Shown here: one piece after another, positions 1 through 6,000 of the stretch
Numbering within the stretch: position 1 is the first letter of the stretch
Layout of the letters: each line of letters opens with the position of its first letter
DNA from: an uncultured Bacteroidales bacterium
GTDB lineage: Bacteria > Bacteroidota > Bacteroidia > Bacteroidales > P3
Assembly (NCBI GenBank): GCA_947097635.1
Contig: CAMURW010000062.1
Span: forward strand, 1-7,892
Length of the DNA: 7,892 bases
Direction: 5' to 3'
The notes under the pieces: model-generated
Database searches by the model: none
What the model was told of the DNA's origin: nothing
Seen by the model: the letters and a program-made list of their open reading frames with translations, nothing else
Translations under genes and position numbers: made by a program

Positions 1-3000
1 GGCGCACCATCAAGTGCAGGGTGACTACACTGTCGGCACCGTTGACACTTTGCAGATGTTGCACATAAGTGTCCGTTGCATTAGCATCGAACCCATACTG
101 CGTGTAGGTCTCGCCGGCACAGATGGTGTCGTAAATTACGATATTATAGTTACCGAACATGGTAAGGTGCAGAGTGACGGTGCTATCGCAGCCGTTGACT
201 GTAGTACCTTGATGCTCGTAATCGCCGGCAGTGGTCTCGTTGAAGCCAAACAGCGTGTATGCCTGACCTGCTATGATAGAAGCATAGATGTTGGTATCAT
301 AGTGCTGGTTCACGGTGAGGTGCAGCGTGTCCACGCTGGCACATCCGTTTGCGGTGTAGTAACTATAGGTGTAGTCGCCGCTGGCCATGTGGACGATACC
401 GTGCCAGATGTAACTGTCGCAGGCAGAGACAGTCACGCTGCTGTTGGTGTTGCTGTTCACCGTCAGAACGAGAGTGTCGGTGCTGGCACAGCCGCTGGCG
501 TTGGTATAACCATAGGTGTAAGTGCCAGAGGTCGTATAGTCGACATTATGCCATGTGTAGCTGTCGCAAGCGCGGTCCGTAATCACGTTGTGCGTGCTAT
601 TGTTGATAGTGAGGTAGAGCGTATCGACACTGGGGCATCCTTCATTCGTATTGTAATTGTGGGTGAAGGTTCCTGTGGTGGCGTATGCCTGCCCGTTCCA
701 CACATAGGTGTCGCAAGCCATAGTAGTGGTAGCACTACTGCTGTTATAGTTCACCGTGAGGTGGAGGGTATCGATGCTGGCACAGCCGTTATTGGCCGTG
801 TAACTGTACGTATAGTCTCCGGTGGCGGTGTAGACAGTGTCGTGCCACGTGAAGCTTTCGCAAGCCGTCTGGACATAACCCGCATTGCTGTTGTTGTTGA
901 CAGTCAGTACGAGAGTGTCGGTACTGGCACAGCCGTCGACTGTGGCATAGTCGTAAGTATAGATGCCAGAAGCAGTGTACACGATGCCGTTCCAATCATA
1001 CTCCTCACAAGCGGCGACGGTGTAGGCCGCACTGCCGTTGTGGTTGATGGTCAAATAGAGCGTGTCGAAACTGGTGCATCCTTCAGCGTTGTCATAGTTG
1101 TAGAGATAAGTACCTGAGGTAGTGTAGGTATGGCCATGCCATATATAGCCGTCGCACGCTGTGGCCGTCTCGGCGGCAAGTGTGCCGTTGCTTACAGTCA
1201 GGTGCAAGGTGTCTATGCTGGCGCAGCCGTTACCATCGATGTAGCTGTAGTAGTAGTCTCCGCTACCGGTGTAGGTAGTGCCGTTCCAGACATACTCTCC
1301 GCAGACTACCAGCGTGGTATCGAAGCCAGCATTGCGATTGATGGCAAGGACGAGAGTATCGACATTGGTGCAGCCATTGGCGTTGGAATAAGCCTGCGAG
1401 GTGTAGATGCCACTCAGAGCGTAGATGGTAGTTGTGCCATCCACTGTCCAGTCGTAGCTGTCGCAAGCCGTAACGTGCGTAGTAGCACCCAGTATGTCGC
1501 CCACGGTGAGGGTAAGGATTACGATGCTGTCGCAGCCGGTGACCATCGATGCCACTGTGTCAACAAATGTGTGTTCGCCTACGGTGAGGTTGGTAGAGGG
1601 GATATTGAAGCCGTTAGCGATGTAATCTGAGCCGTAGCATATCTGATCGGTGATGGCCTTGATCAGCGTGGGCTTGATAGTGAGGTTGAGGATGAATGTA
1701 CTGTCGCAAGTTGCAGAGAACGGAGCCGTGACCGTGTCGTTGCCAGCCTCGGTAAGAGTCTGGTTGCGCCAGATATAAGGCATTTCGGTCTCGCAGACAG
1801 TCACATCGGTCTCAACAACGGGGGCCTCATAGACGGTCAGGTAGAGCAGGATGACGGAGTCGCAACCAGTGGCTGGGTTCACAACGGTGGTGGCGGTGTT
1901 CATACTATGGTCGATGACATCGATCGTTTCACCATTCACAATCCAAGTGTAAGGACCGCAGTTTTCCACCGTGTCGCGTTTGAAACTGCGTCCGATGCCA
2001 ATCGTCAGGTAGAGTGTGTCGGTACTGGCGCAACCGTCGGCAGAGACATAGTCGTTGGTGTAGATGCCACTGGCGGTATAGGTCGTAGTGGTGCCGTTAT
2101 TGAGCCAATCATAGGTCTGGCATGCCACAGCGGTTTCACTGGCGTTGGTGTTGTAGTGCATCGTCAGGTGCAAAGTGTCGGTGCTAGCGCAACCGTTAGC
2201 ATCTGCATAGTTGAACGTGTAGTTTCCCGAATTGGCATAGGTAGTGCCATGCCAGCCGTAGTTGTCGCAGGCCGCTATTGTTTCGGGATGACTGCTGTTC
2301 ATGTTGACGGTGAGACGCAACGTATCGGTGCTTGGGCAACCTTCATCATTGTTGAAGTTGAAGTAGTATTCGCCCGACACAGTGTAGGTGGAGTCGTGCC
2401 AGGTGAAGCCGTCGCAGGCCGTCTTTACGTAACTGGTGTTGGCACTGTGGCGAACGGTGAGGAACAGTGTATCTTGGCTGGCACAACCGTTAGCGTTCAC
2501 ATAGTCGTAGGTGTACGTGCCACTGACATTATAGGTTATGCCGTTCCAGTCGTAGCTGTCGCAAGCCGTGTCGGTATATACGTCGTTGGTTTTGTAATTC
2601 ACTACGAGGTCGAGCGTATCGGTGCTGGGACATCCTTCTGCACTAGTATAGTCATAGGTATATATGCCCGTGGCAGCGAAGGTGTTAACCATCTGACCGT
2701 CGGTAGCCGTCCAGGTATACTTGTTGCAAGCAACAACATCGTTGTAAGTACTGCTGTTGTGCCTGATAGTAAGTTTCAGTGTCACAGTGCTGTCGCAACC
2801 ATATCGGTCTGTCATTACGCGAGTAGCATTCGAGGTGCTCTCGGTGAAGGTGGTGCCGTTCCAGGTGTAGCTGTCGCAAACGGTGCGGCGCTCGGTGGAG
2901 TACCGCAGCGGATGCTGGTGGACAGTCATGTATTCAACACGTGTCTGCAGACTGTCGACATTTGTCACGGTATCATAAACATAATAGGTGTGAGCGATGT

Positions 3001-6000
3001 CGTAGTTGTTGTCGACGGGCACTGTGCCGATGGTGTGTCCACGCCATGTGTAGCTGGACTGAGTGACGCAGATGTCATCGCTTGCCACCTCATTGTAGTT
3101 ATTGACGAGGTTGACGATTAAGCTAATCGTGCTGTCGCAATAGTAGCTGGAGGGGAAGTGGACAACTTCGGTCACAGAAGCAGTCTGGCGGGCTGTGTTG
3201 TAGGGGCTATAATCAAAAACACTGTCGCCGTAATGGAGCTTCTGCAGGCTGAGGGGGAAGTTGAGCACATCAGTGCCTTGGAAGTTCTGTGTCAACGTCA
3301 GGTTCAGCATGATAATGCTGTCGAAGTCATCCTCCTGGTTCACCGTGAATGTGGGAGCATAGACGACAGCACTATCGGCGTTCTGGTTCCAGTAGAGGGC
3401 ATTGCCAGCGGCAGCACGTGCCTCGGGCGACATCCAGGTGTAGGTATTGCCATCGCGCCATGTGTACTCATTGCAAGAAATCACGTCATTCACATCGTAG
3501 TAATAGTTACCTACGTGGAGCGTAAGACGAACAATGCTGTCGCAGTTTGCTGCGTTGGCCACGCCAAGCACTTCGTTGAAGACACGCACAGCGGGAGCGA
3601 CGATCATCTCGCTGCCGTAGCGATAGGAGCCTTCACTAACCCAAAGTGTGCTGTCGAAGATGCTTCTATAGTTGACGGTCAGATTCAGTGTGTCGATATG
3701 CCTGCAACCATTGGAGTCGGTATTGAGGTTGGTATAGAGGCTGGTAGCGTTGTAAGTAGTGCCATTCTCTGCCCACGTATATGCATCGCAAGCCGTCACT
3801 GTCAGGTTGTTGCCAGTGTTTGCGTTGATAGTCAACATCAAGGTATCTACACTGGCACAGCCGTTGGCATCGGAGTAATTGTAAGTGTAGGAACCATTCA
3901 TCTTGTACCATGTGCCATGCCATTTGGTGCTGTCGCATGCCACGACAGTCTCGCTCTGACCACTGTTGTTGTGGAGGGTGAGATGGAGGGTGTCAGTGCT
4001 GGCACAGCCGTTGGCATTGTAATAGTCATAAGTGTATGTGCCAGTGGTAGTGTAGGTGCTGCCGTTCCACTCAAAACTGTCGCATGCCACGACAGCAGTG
4101 TCATTATGCGTGCTGGCGGTAATGATAAGGTGCAGCGTGTCTGCACTGGGACAACCCTCGACGCTTAGATGCTCGGCTGTCGTGTAAGTACCCGTGGCGG
4201 TGTATTCAATGTCGTCCCATTCATAGCTGTCGCAGGCCACCACGGTGGTGTCTCTGCTGTCGCTATGGTTCACCGTCAGTTTCAGTGTATCTACGCTCTC
4301 GCAGCCGTTAACAGCGGCATAAGTGTGGGTGTAGGTGCCGCTGGCAGTATAGGAAGTAGTGCTACCGTTGTTGACCCATGCATAGTGGTCGCAGGCCACA
4401 TCGGCAAATACATCGTGCCTGCTGGCGTTGATGGTGAGGTGCATCGTCACGGTGCTGTCGCAGCCAAAATGGTCGGTATAGACGTGGATTGCATCGGTAT
4501 TGGCACTGTAGGTGTTACCTTCCCAAATCATGCTGTCGCAAGCGGTCTGGTTGAACTCCGAGGTGTTGGCAACTTTCTGCAACACGTGCATGGTGGTCAC
4601 CTGTTCGTCGGCAGTTCCCTCATTGAAGGTCTGGGTGAAGAGATAGGCGGTGCCAGGCACTGTGGTGGGATAGCTGACACCATTCCAAGTATAGAGGGTC
4701 TGTGCAGCACAAATGATATTGCTGATAGTATCGTAGTCATACACCAGGTTGATGGTGTAGGTGATGATGCTGTCGCAATAACTGTAGGCGGGTAACGTGA
4801 CCACTCGTGTGACAGTGGTGTCCTTCCTTGCTGCCAGTTCTGCGCTGAAGTCGATGACGACAGTGCCGATGGCAGGATCGCCCAAGGTCAGTGTCTGCTG
4901 ACTTAGCGGAAAGCGTGCTATAGTGGCATTGCCGTAGTAAGCCTCGACAAGTGTCAGCCACAACACGTGAATCTGCGAGATACTACCGTCCTCAAGATAG
5001 GTGGTGTCGGTAGGAGCAGCATAGACGTAACTGTTGGCAGTGACATCCTTATACTGGGCCATGCCATGGTTCTGGCGCTCGCTCATGGGTATCCAGGCAT
5101 AGGTGTGGCCGTTGCGCCACTCGTAAGTTCCGCAAGCCAGGACAGAGTCGCTGATGGACTCACCCGCCCTCACCTTGAGGTAGCGGTAGCGGATGCTGTC
5201 GCAACCAGTGACCACGCTGGCCAAAGTGTCCACGAAGGTATGCTCATAAGGGGCAGTGTATAGCACGCCGTCGTAGCGGTAACTGCCTTCGTTAGAGATA
5301 ATGGTGTCGCGGCCGGTTACGGTGTTGTTGACCGTAAGGGTCAGCGTATCTACGCCGGCACAGCCATTGACATCATTATAACTAAAGGTATATACACCGC
5401 TAGTGGTGTGGATGCTGCTGTCGCGTTCCCAAGTGTAGGTGTCGCACGCTGCAACAGCGGTGTTGCTGCCGTTGTTTACATTGATGGTCAGGGTCAGCGT
5501 ATCCACGCTCGGACAGTTGTTTGTCGCAGTGTAACTGTAGGTGTAGATACCGCCCTCTGTATAGGTCGAGCCGTTCCAGTTATAGCTGTCGCATGCCGTG
5601 GTGGTGTAGCCAGCATTGGTGTTGTGCAACAGGGTCAAATGGAGGGTATCGGCGCTCGTGCAGCCAACCTCGTTGCTATAAGCATAGGTGTAGATTCCAT
5701 CCTCGGTGTAGTCGGTCTCATGCCACATAAAGTGGTCGCAGACTGTCTGTGAAACGGCGTTATGGGTCTCGCGATGAATAACATAGGTGACGATGGTATC
5801 GTTGCCGCGTACATTGCTGTTGGTGTAGGTGCCACTTACCGCATCGCTTCCCAGTACAAATCCGTAGGCAGTGGTGTAGGGCAGCTCTGTTTCACACAGC
5901 GTGATAGTATCCACCTTAGTGAAGTGCAGCACCAAGATGCTATCGCAACCAGTTTGGCTGTGCAGCTCGTTGTAGACACCATCCACACTCTGGGTGTAGG

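Noticed and set aside
308..1336. 147-bp periodic DNA as a possible CRISPR array or non-coding satellite
   Set aside because: Period is a multiple of three, the frame stays open, and conservation follows amino-acid motifs; no short identical repeats with unique spacers are present.
3104..3670. Atypical units R27-R30 (and R17-R20) as inserted foreign domains or pseudogene debris
   Set aside because: They keep the reading frame, the end strand and one cysteine each, and recur in the same order in both superblocks, so they are conserved parts of the array.
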